Shown here piece after piece: positions 17,411-26,513 of a DNA stretch of 64,000 nucleotides (position 1 is the stretch's first letter; each line of letters starts with the position of its first letter). The position numbers were made by a program, and so were the translations under genes. This stretch comes from Prosthecobacter algae. Lineage in GTDB: Bacteria > Verrucomicrobiota > Verrucomicrobiia > Verrucomicrobiales > Verrucomicrobiaceae. The notes beneath the pieces are model-generated. The model worked only from the letters and a program-made list of their open reading frames with translations. It ran no database searches and had not been told where the DNA came from. Where the stretch lies: contig NZ_BAABIA010000003.1 in NCBI RefSeq assembly GCF_039542385.1, forward strand, positions 1 to 64,000, in the 5' to 3' direction.

Positions 17411-19465
17411 TCAGGCAACCTCGCTGGAAGCTGGGATGTAGGGGTCTTCATGCAGAACCGGGCGTTTGGCCCCACTCAGCAACTTGATCCACTCCACCAA
17501 ACAGCCGAAAAAGATGATCGCCACCGCCACCAGGAAGAAGCCGGTCACCCAGGCATCTACCAGACCGTTGAACTTCAGGTGCCCCCAGTCGGACAACTCT
17601 TTGGCAGTGCCACCTGCGGCGATCTTACCCGCATACAGGTCCACCTGAGCGAGGAAGCCCATGCTCGGATTCTTGTCGAACAGCTTGATGTAACCCGCCG
17701 TGAAGGTGGCCGTGATGAGCAGCGCCAGCGGAGCCAGCGTCACAGCGATGTATCGAGCCTTGCCCATCTTGATCAAAATGGTCGTCCCCAGACAGAAGGC
17801 GATCACCGCTAGAAGCTGGTTCGCGATGCCAAACAAAGGCCAAAGGGTGTTGATGCCGCCGAGAGGATCCACCACCCCCTGATAGAGGAAGTAACCCCAC
17901 ATGGCCACAAGCATAGCACTGGCAAAGACGTTGGCTGGCAGACTCTTCGTATTGCCGAGCGGCTTCCAGATGTTGCCCATGAAATCCTGGAGAATGAAGC
18001 GGCCCACACGAGTTCCGGCATCAATCGTCGTGAGAATGAAGAGCGCCTCAAACATGATGGCGAAGTGGTACCAAAAGGCCATCCACTGAGCGCCAAAAGC
18101 GCGGGCGAAGAGCTGGGCCATGCCCACAGCAAAGGTCGGTGCCCCCCCGGCGCGTCCAAACATGGTCTTTTCACCAATGTCGGTCGCCAACTGGTTCATG
18201 CCCGCCACCGTCACGGGGTAGGCCCCGTTTTCCAGCGCACTGATCGTGGCCACCACCTGCTCAGGCGACATGGTTTTGTTGATGCCCGCATTGATGGCGA
18301 AGTATTCGCCCGGCTGCAGCGCACAGGCGGCGACCAACGCCATCAGGGCCACCAGCATCTCAGTAACCATGGCTCCATAGGCCACGCTGCGGATGCTGCC
18401 TTCACGGTCCAGCAACTTCGGTGTGGTACCGCTGGAGATCAGTGCATGGAAACCGGAGATGGCCCCGCAAGCGATGGTGATGAACACAAAAGGAAACACC
18501 GCGCCGAGGAACACAGGCCCGGTGCCATCAATGAACTTCGTGATCTTCGGCATGTGCAGTTCCGGTGCGACAAAGATGACTGCAATCGCCAGCACCGCCA
18601 CCGTGCCGATTTTCATGAAGGTGCTGAGGTAGTCACGAGGTGCCAAAAGCATCCAGACCGGCAGGACCGAAGCAGCGAAGCCGTAGATCATAATCGCCCA
18701 GGCCATCCATTCGCCGCGCTGCTCAAAGTAGTGCTCAATTCCCCAGGCTCCGAGTTTGCTACCCGCCCAAACCCCTACCAGCAGCCCCACGATCCCAAAA
18801 ATCGTCACGGCTTTGACACTGATCTTAAAGATGGTGTGCCCCACGCCCATGCAGAACGCCAGTGGGATAGTCATGGCGATGGTGAAAAGGCCCCACGGGC
18901 TCTCTGCCAGAGCCTTCACAACGACCAGCCCCAGCACAGCGAGCAGGATGGTCATGATGGCGAGCACTGAAATCATCGCCACAAAACCGACGAGAGGGTT
19001 CACCTCCTCCTTCAGCATCTGCCCGACGGATTTTCCACCGCGGCGGATGGAGGCAAACATCACAATCGCATCATGCACCCCGCCGCCCAGCGTGGCACCG
19101 ATAAGAATCCACAGCATGCCTGGCAGGTAACCAAACTGCGCCGCCAGCACCGGGCCGACCAGCGGTCCAGGACCCGCAATGGCCGCAAAGTGGTGACCGA
19201 AAACGACCCACTTGTTCGTCGGCACAAAGTCTTTGCCGTCCTTTTTGGTATGGGCAGGTGTTGAGCGTTCGTCATCCAGCATCAGCACCTTCGTGATCAG
19301 CCACTTGCTGTAAAAGCGGTAGGCCACCGCAAAGGAACACAGCCCGGCTACCACAATCCACAGGGCATTGATCGTCTCACCTTTATGAAAGGCCGAAAAA
19401 GCCACCGAACCTGCACCAAGCGCAGAGATGGCGATCCAAAGAAGAATGCGAAGGAATTTGGGCAT
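17411..19465 (-). CDS. cstA: Carbon starvation protein A (peptide/pyruvate transporter)
   Basis: A 684-residue CstA-family inner-membrane protein with some 16 to 18 TM segments. Signature stretches are FGHHFAAIAGPGPLVGPVLAAQFG near residue 90, GATLGGGVHDAIVMFASIRRGGKS, and SGFHALISSGTTPKLL in the middle. CstA proteins take up peptides or pyruvate under nutrient limitation. Length and motif order are normal. The ATG is preceded by a C/T-rich leader without a Shine-Dalgarno sequence. Confidence 0.95.
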   Translation of the reverse strand: MPKFLRILLWIAISALGAGSVAFSAFHKGETINALWIVVAGLCSFAVAYRFYSKWLITKVLMLDDERSTPAHTKKDGKDFVPTNKWVVFGHHFAAIAGPGPLVGPVLAAQFGYLPGMLWILIGATLGGGVHDAIVMFASIRRGGKSVGQMLKEEVNPLVGFVAMISVLAIMTILLAVLGLVVVKALAESPWGLFTIAMTIPLAFCMGVGHTIFKISVKAVTIFGIVGLLVGVWAGSKLGAWGIEHYFEQRGEWMAWAIMIYGFAASVLPVWMLLAPRDYLSTFMKIGTVAVLAIAVIFVAPELHMPKITKFIDGTGPVFLGAVFPFVFITIACGAISGFHALISSGTTPKLLDREGSIRSVAYGAMVTEMLVALMALVAACALQPGEYFAINAGINKTMSPEQVVATISALENGAYPVTVAGMNQLATDIGEKTMFGRAGGAPTFAVGMAQLFARAFGAQWMAFWYHFAIMFEALFILTTIDAGTRVGRFILQDFMGNIWKPLGNTKSLPANVFASAMLVAMWGYFLYQGVVDPLGGINTLWPLFGIANQLLAVIAFCLGTTILIKMGKARYIAVTLAPLALLITATFTAGYIKLFDKNPSMGFLAQVDLYAGKIAAGGTAKELSDWGHLKFNGLVDAWVTGFFLVAVAIIFFGCLVEWIKLLSGAKRPVLHEDPYIPASSEVA

Positions 19466-19575
19466 AGCTGGGACGGCAGATTAAAGGGACGGGCTCAATG
19501 AGCAAGAAAGAAGGCAGCCTTGGAACGTCCTTGGACAGTGATTTTCACCAGCCAGGGTAAAAGGAACGCCAAAAT

Positions 19576-19591
19576 GGGGCGCTTCCGCCCC
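19576..19591 (-). terminator. Short GC hairpin after the beta-helix gene
   Basis: GGGGCG / CGCCCC with a 4-nt loop, 33 bp beyond the stop of the minus-strand beta-helix gene, followed on the minus strand by ATTTTGG. A weak intrinsic terminator candidate. Confidence 0.45.
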
Positions 19592-19624
19592 TTTGTACCG
19601 TCTTTTCCCGGCAACTGGGGCTGT

Positions 19625-20302
19625 TCAGACCGTGCGTTTCACCACGATCTGCTGCTGGCGGGTCTTGAGGATGCTGTCGCTGGGCAGGATGCCCGTAAAG
19701 CTACTCAAAGGATAAACAATGCTCCGGCGGCCGATCAGGCTGCCGGGATTGATGACGCTGTTGCAGCCAATTTCGGCATGATCCCCGATGATCGCGCCAA
19801 ATTTGCGCAGCCCCGTTGGGATCGCTTTCTTGGAGTCTGAAATGGTCACTTCGCCCCGGTCCAGCCGGACATTGGAAAGCACCACGCCGGCCCCCAGGTG
19901 AGCCTTGTAGCCCAGGATGGAATCCCCCACATAATTGTAATGAGGCACTTCACAGTGGTCGAAAATGACACAGTTCTTGAACTCGCAGGAATTGCCCAGC
20001 ACGCAGGCATTTCCCACGATGACATTCTCGCGAATGTAACATCCCGCACGGATCATGCAGTTCTTACCAATCCAGGCCGGTCCCTTGATGACCGCGCCCG
20101 GCTCAATGGTGGTACCTTCATCAATGAAAACATCCTCCCCAATGAACGCCCCCTGGGGAATCGGGCAACGGAGTTCCCGCTGAAGGCGAAAATCGAGGTA
20201 AGACTCGATCTTCGCCAAGGCTGACCACACCGGGTCCGTAGGCGTGAACAGGATGCTATGCTGGGTATGGGCAAGATCGAGGAAATCGGCGGGAGAAAAC
20301 AT
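19625..20302 (-). CDS. Left-handed beta-helix UDP-GlcNAc pyrophosphorylase-like protein
   Basis: A 225-residue protein with hexapeptide repeats from about residue 55 on (AFIGEDVFIDEGTTIEPGAVIKGPAWIG and further turns), matching the LbH domain of GlmU-type or sugar-1-phosphate nucleotidylyltransferases but without the nucleotidyltransferase domain. The short N-terminal helix pair (SPADFLDLAHTQHSILFT) is typical of stand-alone LbH proteins. Likely an acyltransferase or a non-catalytic partner; the substrate is unknown. It lies 126 bp downstream of frr on the same strand. Confidence 0.8.
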   Translation of the reverse strand: MFSPADFLDLAHTQHSILFTPTDPVWSALAKIESYLDFRLQRELRCPIPQGAFIGEDVFIDEGTTIEPGAVIKGPAWIGKNCMIRAGCYIRENVIVGNACVLGNSCEFKNCVIFDHCEVPHYNYVGDSILGYKAHLGAGVVLSNVRLDRGEVTISDSKKAIPTGLRKFGAIIGDHAEIGCNSVINPGSLIGRRSIVYPLSSFTGILPSDSILKTRQQQIVVKRTV

Positions 20303-20428
20303 GGCGGGAGTTCAGAGATGGAAATGCAGGATTCTGGATTTCTGCTTCGGGAAAGAGGCTCCGGCTCTGCAAGGCCCCTCTGGCTGCCGCAAGCAGGCCC
20401 CGAGTCTGAAACCCACAGCCAGTCGCCT

Positions 20429-21001
20429 TTACACGGTCATGACTTCCTTTTCCTTGGCAGCCATGTGCTGGTCCAGTTCGGCAATTTTCTTGTCTGTGAG
20501 GGCCTGCACTTCCTTTTCCAGGCGATGCAGATCGTCTTCCGTAATGATGCTGTCCTTTTCGCCTTTTTTGAGCTCTTCAATGGCCGAACGGCGGGCCGAA
20601 CGCACGCGCACCTTGGCCTCTTCGCCCATTTGCTTCACCAGCTTCACCATCTGCTCGCGGCGCTCCCCGGAAAGGGCGGGAATCGGTAGGCGGATGACTT
20701 TGCCCTCGATGCTGCCATTCAATCCTAGGCGGGACTCACGAATTGCACGGTCAATGTCGTGCAAGGTGGCGGAGTCGAAAGGCTCGATACGAATCAGACG
20801 TGAATCCGGTGTGGTGATCATGGCCAACTGCTTCAGCTTCATGTGGGAGCCGTAGCTGTGCACATGCACATCCAGCCCCTCCACCAGGCCAGGGGAGGCC
20901 TTGCCTGTGCGCACAGCGGCGAATTCATGAATCGCAAACTCGACCGCCTTGGTCATTGAGTCTTCACACTCCAGCATCGTCATTTCAGGGTCCATGGACA
21001 T
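20429..21001 (-). CDS. frr: Ribosome recycling factor
   Basis: A 190-residue RRF: AIHEFAAVRTGKASPGLVEGL at the N-terminus, LAMITTPDSRLIRIEPFD in the middle, and IPALSGERREQMVKLVKQMGEEAKVRVRSARR in the long helix of domain I. With EF-G it splits post-termination ribosomes. Starts at 21001 or 20995 (both ATG) give near-standard length (~185). It follows pyrH in the usual bacterial order pyrH-frr, with an inverted repeat in the gap. Confidence 0.97.
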   Translation of the reverse strand: MSMDPEMTMLECEDSMTKAVEFAIHEFAAVRTGKASPGLVEGLDVHVHSYGSHMKLKQLAMITTPDSRLIRIEPFDSATLHDIDRAIRESRLGLNGSIEGKVIRLPIPALSGERREQMVKLVKQMGEEAKVRVRSARRSAIEELKKGEKDSIITEDDLHRLEKEVQALTDKKIAELDQHMAAKEKEVMTV

Positions 21002-21122
21002 AGCAGTATCGGGTAAAAAATTGCAGAAAGAGGAGTCTAGGATGCCCGCCAGTCCGGCGTGTGTCCACTGCGGAGTTTGGATGAGGAAGTCATCGCCGCC
21101 CCACGCCAAAGGCAAAAATGAT

Positions 21123-21161
21123 CCCATTTCAAGCCATGACCGGAGTCTGGCTTGAAATGGG
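21123..21161 (-). terminator. 13-bp perfect inverted repeat between pyrH and frr
   Basis: CCCATTTCAAGCC (21123-21135) and GGCTTGAAATGGG (21149-21161) pair perfectly around 13 nt. On the minus strand the stem begins 17 nt after the pyrH stop and is followed by ATCATTTTTG, so it looks like an intrinsic terminator or attenuator that could lower frr transcription relative to pyrH. Confidence 0.7.
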
Positions 21162-21177
21162 CACGAAAAAACAAGGA

Positions 21178-21945
21178 TCACACCTTGCCGTTCGCATTCA
21201 CCAGAGTGCCCATCGGCTCACCAATGAGGGCGCGGCGGATGTTGTCCTGCTCGTTCATGCTGAAGACGATGATCGGCATGTTGTTTTCCATGCAGAGTGA
21301 AAATGCCGTCGCATCCATCACCTTGAGCTGTTTCGTCAGGCACTCGTGGAAGCTGATGTTGTCATAGCGCACCGCGTCCGGGTTCTTGTTCGGGTCGGAG
21401 CAGTAGATGCCATCCACCTTGGTAGCCTTGAAAACGCAGTCGGCCCCGATTTCGCTGGCACGCAGCGCGGCCGTGGTATCGGTGGAAAAGAAGGGGTTGC
21501 CTGTGCCTGCGGCAAAGATCACCACACGGCCCAATTCCAGGTGGCGCATGGCCACGCGGCGGATGAAGGGCTCGGCCACGTTTTTCATCTCGATGGCGCT
21601 CTGCACGCGTGTCGGCACATCCATGGCCTCCAGCATGGACTGCACCGCCAGGGAATTCATCACCGTGGCCAGCATGCCCATGTAGTCCGCCGTGGCTCGC
21701 TCCATGCCTTTGTTGCTAGCACTGACGCCACGCCAGAAGTTGCCACCGCCGACGACGAGGGCGATTTCCAAGCCTGTCTGGTGGGCGGCTTTGATCTGGG
21801 CCGCGATGTCCTCCACAATTGGAGGCGAAATGTTATCGGTGCTGCCGGGCTCCCGAAGAGCCTCACCGCTGAGTTTGAGAAGTACGCGCCTGAATTTCCG
21901 GTTGCCTGTGTGATCGCCCATGTAGGTGTTGATTTGGCCCGTCAT
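21178..21945 (-). CDS. pyrH: UMP kinase
   Basis: A 255-residue amino-acid-kinase-fold UMP kinase: KFRRVLLKLSGEALREPG at the phosphate-binding N-terminus, LVVGGGNFWRGVSA, and ADCVFKATKVDGIYCSDPNKNP in the nucleotide-binding half. It phosphorylates UMP to UDP with ATP in the cytoplasm and is essential for pyrimidine nucleotides. Start placed at ATG 21945 (MTGQ); ATG 21921 is an alternative closer to the conserved core. It heads the pyrH-frr cluster. Confidence 0.97.
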   Translation of the reverse strand: MTGQINTYMGDHTGNRKFRRVLLKLSGEALREPGSTDNISPPIVEDIAAQIKAAHQTGLEIALVVGGGNFWRGVSASNKGMERATADYMGMLATVMNSLAVQSMLEAMDVPTRVQSAIEMKNVAEPFIRRVAMRHLELGRVVIFAAGTGNPFFSTDTTAALRASEIGADCVFKATKVDGIYCSDPNKNPDAVRYDNISFHECLTKQLKVMDATAFSLCMENNMPIIVFSMNEQDNIRRALIGEPMGTLVNANGKV

Positions 21946-22012
21946 ACATGAAGTGCAAGGGGATGCAAAGATATTTCCAGGAGTACGGGGATGTTTAGGG
22001 CAGTTTGACCGA

Positions 22013-22363
22013 CTAAACGGAGACCTCAATGGCCTCACACTTTTCCCGCCAGCCGGGGAAACTCCACACATTCGGAAATCCGGAGCATTGCAGCGGCTTC
22101 ACCTTCTGGATCCGGCAGGTGTTCAGCCCATCCAGAAACAAACACTCGCCATTGGGCTTATCAATGATGGAAAGCCCCGTGCGGTTTGCATTGAGGCGAG
22201 TGCAATCACGGATGAACTCAGCCTCGTCCATGCCGATGTAGGCAGCAATCGCTGTCGCCTCTTCAGACGTCACATTGACATCTCCGGGCCAGCGGCAGCA
22301 GTTGCCGCAGCGCTGGCACTGGTAATAGGGCTTGGATTTGTCAAGAAAGGGCTGTGTGCTCAT
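22013..22363 (-). CDS. YkgJ-type cysteine cluster protein
   Basis: A 116-residue protein of the YkgJ/Fe-S-or-zinc CxxCxxCC family: YYQCQRCGNCCRWPGD at residues ~13-28, then CLFLDG, TCRIQKVKPLQC and a Trp-rich C-terminus. The Cys cluster probably binds zinc or an Fe-S centre; function unknown. ATG 22363 overlaps head to head with the proposed start of the prophage-split gene at 22362. Confidence 0.88.
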   Translation of the reverse strand: MSTQPFLDKSKPYYQCQRCGNCCRWPGDVNVTSEEATAIAAYIGMDEAEFIRDCTRLNANRTGLSIIDKPNGECLFLDGLNTCRIQKVKPLQCSGFPNVWSFPGWREKCEAIEVSV

Positions 22364-22918
22364 GAAAACTTTAGCATTCGCACGATTCGTGCGGCGTTTC
22401 ATAGTACATCGAATGATCCGTCTCTTGCAACGCATGGATGACGCCCAGCCTCGGCATGCCGAAGGCGGCGCGTCAGCCCCCCTCCCTGCCCTGCGCCCGG
22501 TCACCCTGCTGGCCGATGCCGATGAGTCTGCTGAAAACGCCCTGGAAGACTGGTCACGCGGTCTGGACTGGGTGCACTGGCTCTTTTCCAGCATCCGGCA
22601 GCGGCTTCCAGGCATCTACTTCCACGCCACACCACTGCCACAGCCCAGCCTTTACCCACGGGCACCCATCACCCAGCAGGCCCTGGCCGCCCGTTGGGAA
22701 AACTTCACCCAGCAGGAACTGCGCGGCCCATTGGGGCAATGTCTCATCCAGGCCTGGCAGGCAGCGCAGTCGCAGGACCTGCCGCGTCTTCTGGAACTGG
22801 ATGCTCAACTCTCCGCCACCCTCCCCGCGACCAGCCTCTCCTCCAGCGCCGAGGCAGGCGCACGTCTGCTGCAAGGCACACGCGGTGCCCGTTACCAGGG
22901 CATTCTCGGCCGTTACAG
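22362..22918 (+). pseudogene. 5' part of a host gene split by the prophage (UreF-like, tentative)
   Basis: The N-terminal part of a protein whose C-terminal part lies at 59687-59978. Joining 22362-22918 to 59687-59978 gives 849 nt, exactly 283 codons, with the seam reading GILGRY-RALQEEAQ. The combined 282-residue protein has a UreF-like pattern: DLPRLLELDAQLSATLP, then SAEAGARLLQG, then AGHFLIVWAAVAHFFQL. UreF is a urease activation chaperone; no other urease gene is in the window, so the family name is tentative. The first residues (MKTLAFARF) overlap the divergent YkgJ start; ATG 22412 or 22433 are alternatives. In the lysogen this part reads into the prophage end and stops at 22940. Confidence 0.65.
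22915..22918. repeat. Target-site duplication ACAG, left copy
   Basis: Four bases immediately outside the left prophage end, repeated at 59683-59686. Mu makes 5-bp duplications; the fifth base here differs (T on the left, A on the right), so either this phage makes 4-bp duplications or one base has changed. Keeping one copy restores the host frame. Confidence 0.75.
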
Positions 22919-22970
22919 TGTAAGCGCGATTCCGGTTTGACCCACGTCCACAGGTGGTTTGACCCACTTT
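22919..22970. other. Left prophage end with transposase-binding-like repeats
   Basis: The end starts TGTAAGCGCGATT and then CCGGTTTGACCCAC (22932-22945), with a second GGTTTGACCCACTTT copy at 22956-22970. The same core appears three times, inverted, at the right end. Such repeated subterminal sites are what MuA-type transposases bind; assignment is by analogy. Confidence 0.8.
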
Positions 22971-23012
22971 AGGGACTTTTGAGCGGCTTTGAAGCGGCTC
23001 TTAAACGAGGCT

Positions 23013-24296
23013 TTAGGCGTACGGAAGCACTGTGCGGGCCTTGAAAGCGGTCCCCCAGTAGCCGCGATGGAAGAGGCCTGCACGGTCTTTCAGGGTGTCC
23101 AGACCGACGGCAGGCGGGTAGCCCACGGTGCAGGTCGTCTGGCCCCGTGCGAAGTCATGCGACACATCCTGGATGATCAGGGCCCCGTGCTCGGTCGGCT
23201 CGTCACCGGTCAGCTCGATGCGCTGGCCAGGCTTCAGCTCCAGCCCCATATCCAGGTCATCAAAGGCCACCGTGCCCCGGCCGCGCAGGACGGCGAGCTG
23301 CTCATACAGATTCTGCACCAGCGCGGCGTTGCTGAGGTTGTTCAGCTCCAGCGACAGGTCCAGGCTCAACCCCATCACATTCAAGCCGTCCTGTCGCGTT
23401 GCGGCCGGATACTTCCCAAAGGCGACCAGCTCCTGGAATCCAGGCAGGTAATCCGCGTTGAATTGGGCATCCCCAACCCGGGCGATAATGCCTGCAGGAA
23501 TGATCTCATTCAGGGCGGTCACATCCGCCGTTTTCAGGGGGTGTGAACCGAGGGCAAAAACACGCGGCGTCGTGATCGTGGAATCCACACAATACACCTG
23601 CGGAATCGCGGGCGTGTAGTCGGTGTAAAACGACGCCGCCGGCACGACGACCAAAGTCTGCTTGATCGCATCCGCCACGCTGATGTCTTCGACCAGGCGC
23701 ATCTGCGGAAAATACGACGCGCCAAAGGCCACCGTAGGCGCGGCCAAAAGCGTTGGATGGCGATCCAAAACATAGGCAAAAAGCGAGTCGATTTGCTCTT
23801 GCACGGAAGTGAGCGACCCCACCCCCACACCCGTCAGCGGAAAGAGGTTAGTCTTACCCGTGATGATGCGCGGGCTAGCCCAGGTGTCAGGGGTAGTTCC
23901 AGCATCGTCACCATCGCCCAAAATTCGATCCCCTTCAGCCGTCGAAAAGACCTCCCCGTTTTCGACATAACCATAGGGGGAATACGTCCACGGCTGGCGC
24001 GCCAAAGTGCGCCACCAATTCTCCACGCGAAAGGTCGTTGTAAGGCTGTCCGGCTGGTAGCTATGGGAGGGGTCCACCACGTCGCCGGCAAAGACGCAGC
24101 GGCCGTTGATCAGGAACCTCACTTTATCGTTGCGCTGCAGCGCCAAAGCCTGGCCGAAAACACGGCTCTGTGAGAGCGTTAAAGCCGATATTTCCCCGTT
24201 GCGTTCGATGAGGTTTCTTGGGACCAAATCCAGCGCCTGGCAGGTCACAGGATCAGCGCCATTCACGATGATTTGATAAAGGGGGCTGGTGCTCAT
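23013..24296 (-). CDS. Phage tail hub / baseplate protein (putative)
   Basis: A 427-residue protein whose opening strands (LYQIIVNGADPV; LALQRNDKVRFLINGRCVFAGDVVD) look like the gp27/gpD-type hub fold, in which early beta barrels precede a larger receptor-proximal part. GVGSLTSVQEQIDSLFAYVLDRHP sits in the middle. It is the last late gene before the left prophage end, and its start overlaps the putative tape-measure stop by 4 bp (ATGA), so they are translationally coupled. Function inferred from position and fold-like pattern only. Confidence 0.55.
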   Translation of the reverse strand: MSTSPLYQIIVNGADPVTCQALDLVPRNLIERNGEISALTLSQSRVFGQALALQRNDKVRFLINGRCVFAGDVVDPSHSYQPDSLTTTFRVENWWRTLARQPWTYSPYGYVENGEVFSTAEGDRILGDGDDAGTTPDTWASPRIITGKTNLFPLTGVGVGSLTSVQEQIDSLFAYVLDRHPTLLAAPTVAFGASYFPQMRLVEDISVADAIKQTLVVVPAASFYTDYTPAIPQVYCVDSTITTPRVFALGSHPLKTADVTALNEIIPAGIIARVGDAQFNADYLPGFQELVAFGKYPAATRQDGLNVMGLSLDLSLELNNLSNAALVQNLYEQLAVLRGRGTVAFDDLDMGLELKPGQRIELTGDEPTEHGALIIQDVSHDFARGQTTCTVGYPPAVGLDTLKDRAGLFHRGYWGTAFKARTVLPYA

Positions 24297-25933
24297 TGGG
24301 CAGTCCTTTCATTGAACGCTGCAAACTGGCCTTCCAAGCGCTTCAAAGCAGCGTCAAAAGCCTGCTGGTTGGCCGCCACTTTAGCCAGGCCTTGCGTGAT
24401 CGTTTCAGCCAGGCGCGTCCCCTGTTCGGTGCCTGAGGCTGCGAGGTTTTCGGCGAGCTGTTTCAGCTTTGCTTTTTCCTCTTCGGAAGTGTCATTGTTT
24501 TTCAGTCCGGCCGCCGCCTCGTCATAGGCTGCTTTTCGGCTTGCATCGCCCGTGCCTTGCCCCAGTTCACCCAGCGCACCACGGATCTGATCTTCCCCGC
24601 TGCGATCATACATTGGCGGGGCATCCGGCTGAGTCGCCTCAGATGGACGATTAGCGGCCTCTTCCTGCTTGCGCTGTGCTTCAGACTGCGACCATGACCT
24701 CACACGATCGCGCTCCAATTTGCGTTCGGTATTGGTGATATCGCTACCCTGTTCAATGGCCAGCTTTTCACGGGTGGTTTGATCTTTGGACTTAGCCTCT
24801 TCCAAAGCTTTTTCAGCGGCCTTGACGGCATCCTTAGCGGCCTGTTGCTGCTTGCTTGAATCGTAGTCCGGAGTGAGGTCGGAACCGCGCCTTTTAGCTT
24901 CGGTTTCAAAGGCGTTTTTATAAGCCTGATCTGCGGCTTCACCACTGAGGCCGAAGGAAGCCTGTTTGCCCACCCCGGAGATCTCCGCAAACTGCCTGGC
25001 GCGCTGCATTTCCTCCGCTTCAAGCTGGCGTTTTTTCTGAAGGTCATTTTCAGCGGCCGTAACTCCGCCCCGGCTGATGCTCGCCTGGTCTTCGCGTTGC
25101 TGGGTGCGTTCAGCCAGTCGCCGGCGCTCAGCTTCGGCCCGTGCCTTTTGGATGGCCACCGTCTTGTCGGACTGGTTCAGAACCGGGTCCATTTCGATCT
25201 GTTGGATGGCGTCCTGTTCATCCTGATCAATGCCCGCCATGTTCGCTTGCCGGCGTGCATTCTCCACGTCCATGAGCTGACTCATGGCCAGCTTGGTTTT
25301 GTTCAGGGAAATGGTCAGCTCTTCCAGCCGATTGATAGCGTCGCGAGGCTCTGCCCGATTGATCTCCTTAACCCATTCTTGCCATTGCTTCTGATTGTCA
25401 GCGAGGGCCATTTCTGCCCCTCTCATCACGTCTTTCAACCGGCCAGGGAAAGACCAGGATTCGATGCCTGTGGCCTCGCCCAGCCGCTGCCAGGTCTTAT
25501 CCCAATAATCAGACCAGGAACCGCCATTGGCCCAATGCTCCAAGCCCTTCATGATCTCATCACCGATCATCTTGCCAAACTGCCACGCGCCCGCCGCGCC
25601 GGCGGCGGCTCCAGCGCCTTGCAGGATGTTGCCGCTCAGCACCTTGTCCAGCCCCTGGTTGAGGGTGTCTTTCAGCCCACCTGTAGCGCCAGCGCCGGCA
25701 TCGCTACCGCCGCCGCTTTTGCCCTTCTCAACCTCTTCCCGTGTCCGGGCCAGCATCTCCTTGACCTTGGCGAAACGATCCTCCAGATCCTTCCCCGTTT
25801 GGGTCAGCTTGTTGGAGGCGGTTTCAGCGGCTTTTGAAACGCCTTCAATGGCCTTTTCAGTGGTCTTAATAGGCGCGATCTGTGCCTCTGATTTCAGAGT
25901 CACATTGATCGAGTAGCTGCGTTGTTCAGCCAT
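24293..25933 (-). CDS. Putative tail tape measure protein
   Basis: A 546-residue, largely helical protein with coiled-coil stretches (KLTQTGKDLEDRFAKVKEML; long Lys/Glu/Ala/Gln-rich runs around 280-480), a Gly/Ala-rich hydrophobic patch (AGAAAGAAGAWQFGKMIGDE, about 105-125), and an N-terminal strand segment YSINVTLKSEAQI common in tape measures. It is the longest helical protein of the tail module. With about 1.5 angstrom per residue a tail near 80 nm would be predicted. Unusually, it lies after the fibre gene rather than before it. Confidence 0.55.
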   Translation of the reverse strand: MAEQRSYSINVTLKSEAQIAPIKTTEKAIEGVSKAAETASNKLTQTGKDLEDRFAKVKEMLARTREEVEKGKSGGGSDAGAGATGGLKDTLNQGLDKVLSGNILQGAGAAAGAAGAWQFGKMIGDEIMKGLEHWANGGSWSDYWDKTWQRLGEATGIESWSFPGRLKDVMRGAEMALADNQKQWQEWVKEINRAEPRDAINRLEELTISLNKTKLAMSQLMDVENARRQANMAGIDQDEQDAIQQIEMDPVLNQSDKTVAIQKARAEAERRRLAERTQQREDQASISRGGVTAAENDLQKKRQLEAEEMQRARQFAEISGVGKQASFGLSGEAADQAYKNAFETEAKRRGSDLTPDYDSSKQQQAAKDAVKAAEKALEEAKSKDQTTREKLAIEQGSDITNTERKLERDRVRSWSQSEAQRKQEEAANRPSEATQPDAPPMYDRSGEDQIRGALGELGQGTGDASRKAAYDEAAAGLKNNDTSEEEKAKLKQLAENLAASGTEQGTRLAETITQGLAKVAANQQAFDAALKRLEGQFAAFNERTAQ

Positions 25934-25934
25934 G

Positions 25935-26510
25935 TTATTCGGAGGCTTTAGCCTGGTCCCAGGCGGTCTTATAGCAGAAGCCGTAACCGACCATGATCTG
26001 GCGGAAACGCAGCGTTGAGATCTCGTGGAGATTGCCCTCGCTGTCCGCGATCTTTTGCGGCGTCGTGTTGCTGATCAGCCCCAGATCCAGCGCCTCGCGC
26101 ACCAGCGCCAGCATCTGGGTGAACTGCAGACGATCGCGATCGGCCAAGCTCAGGGTGAAGCCTTCCGGCTGCACCAGGTAACCGGCTTGCAGGGTGGCCT
26201 TAGCAGACTCCAGCGGCTTGATGTCGCGGATGATCCATTGGCGCTCTACGCGATCCGCAAACCAAACAAGGGTTGGCTCTGCCCGTTGCGTGGTCACGTT
26301 GATTTCAGGGGCCGGGATCTTCACTAGAGGCACGACCGCTGGAGGCACCCAGACCGAAAGCTGTGGGATCCGCAGCGGCTCCAGATCTGGCACCCCTTTT
26401 TCGTCCACGGGCAGAGTCACCAGCTCCTGGGTATCCAGACGGCCAAAGGTGCGCATCTCAGCGCCCAGGGCGGCGATGGCAAACAACAAAAAGAAGAAGA
26501 GTGTTTTCAT
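25935..26510 (-). CDS. Signal-peptide-bearing tail-associated protein with DUF4376-like C-terminus
   Basis: A 191-residue protein between the fibre and the putative tape measure. It begins with a strong signal-peptide-like segment (MKTLFFFLLFAIAALGAEM). The C-terminal ~70 residues (DRLQFTQMLALVREALDLG through STLRFRQIMVGYGFCYKTAWD) resemble DUF4376, a domain found at the ends of phage tail-fibre or assembly proteins. It may be a fibre chaperone or fibre-associated protein. The signal peptide is odd for a cytoplasmically assembled virion. Confidence 0.5.
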   Translation of the reverse strand: MKTLFFFLLFAIAALGAEMRTFGRLDTQELVTLPVDEKGVPDLEPLRIPQLSVWVPPAVVPLVKIPAPEINVTTQRAEPTLVWFADRVERQWIIRDIKPLESAKATLQAGYLVQPEGFTLSLADRDRLQFTQMLALVREALDLGLISNTTPQKIADSEGNLHEISTLRFRQIMVGYGFCYKTAWDQAKASE

Positions 26511-26513
26511 GAA

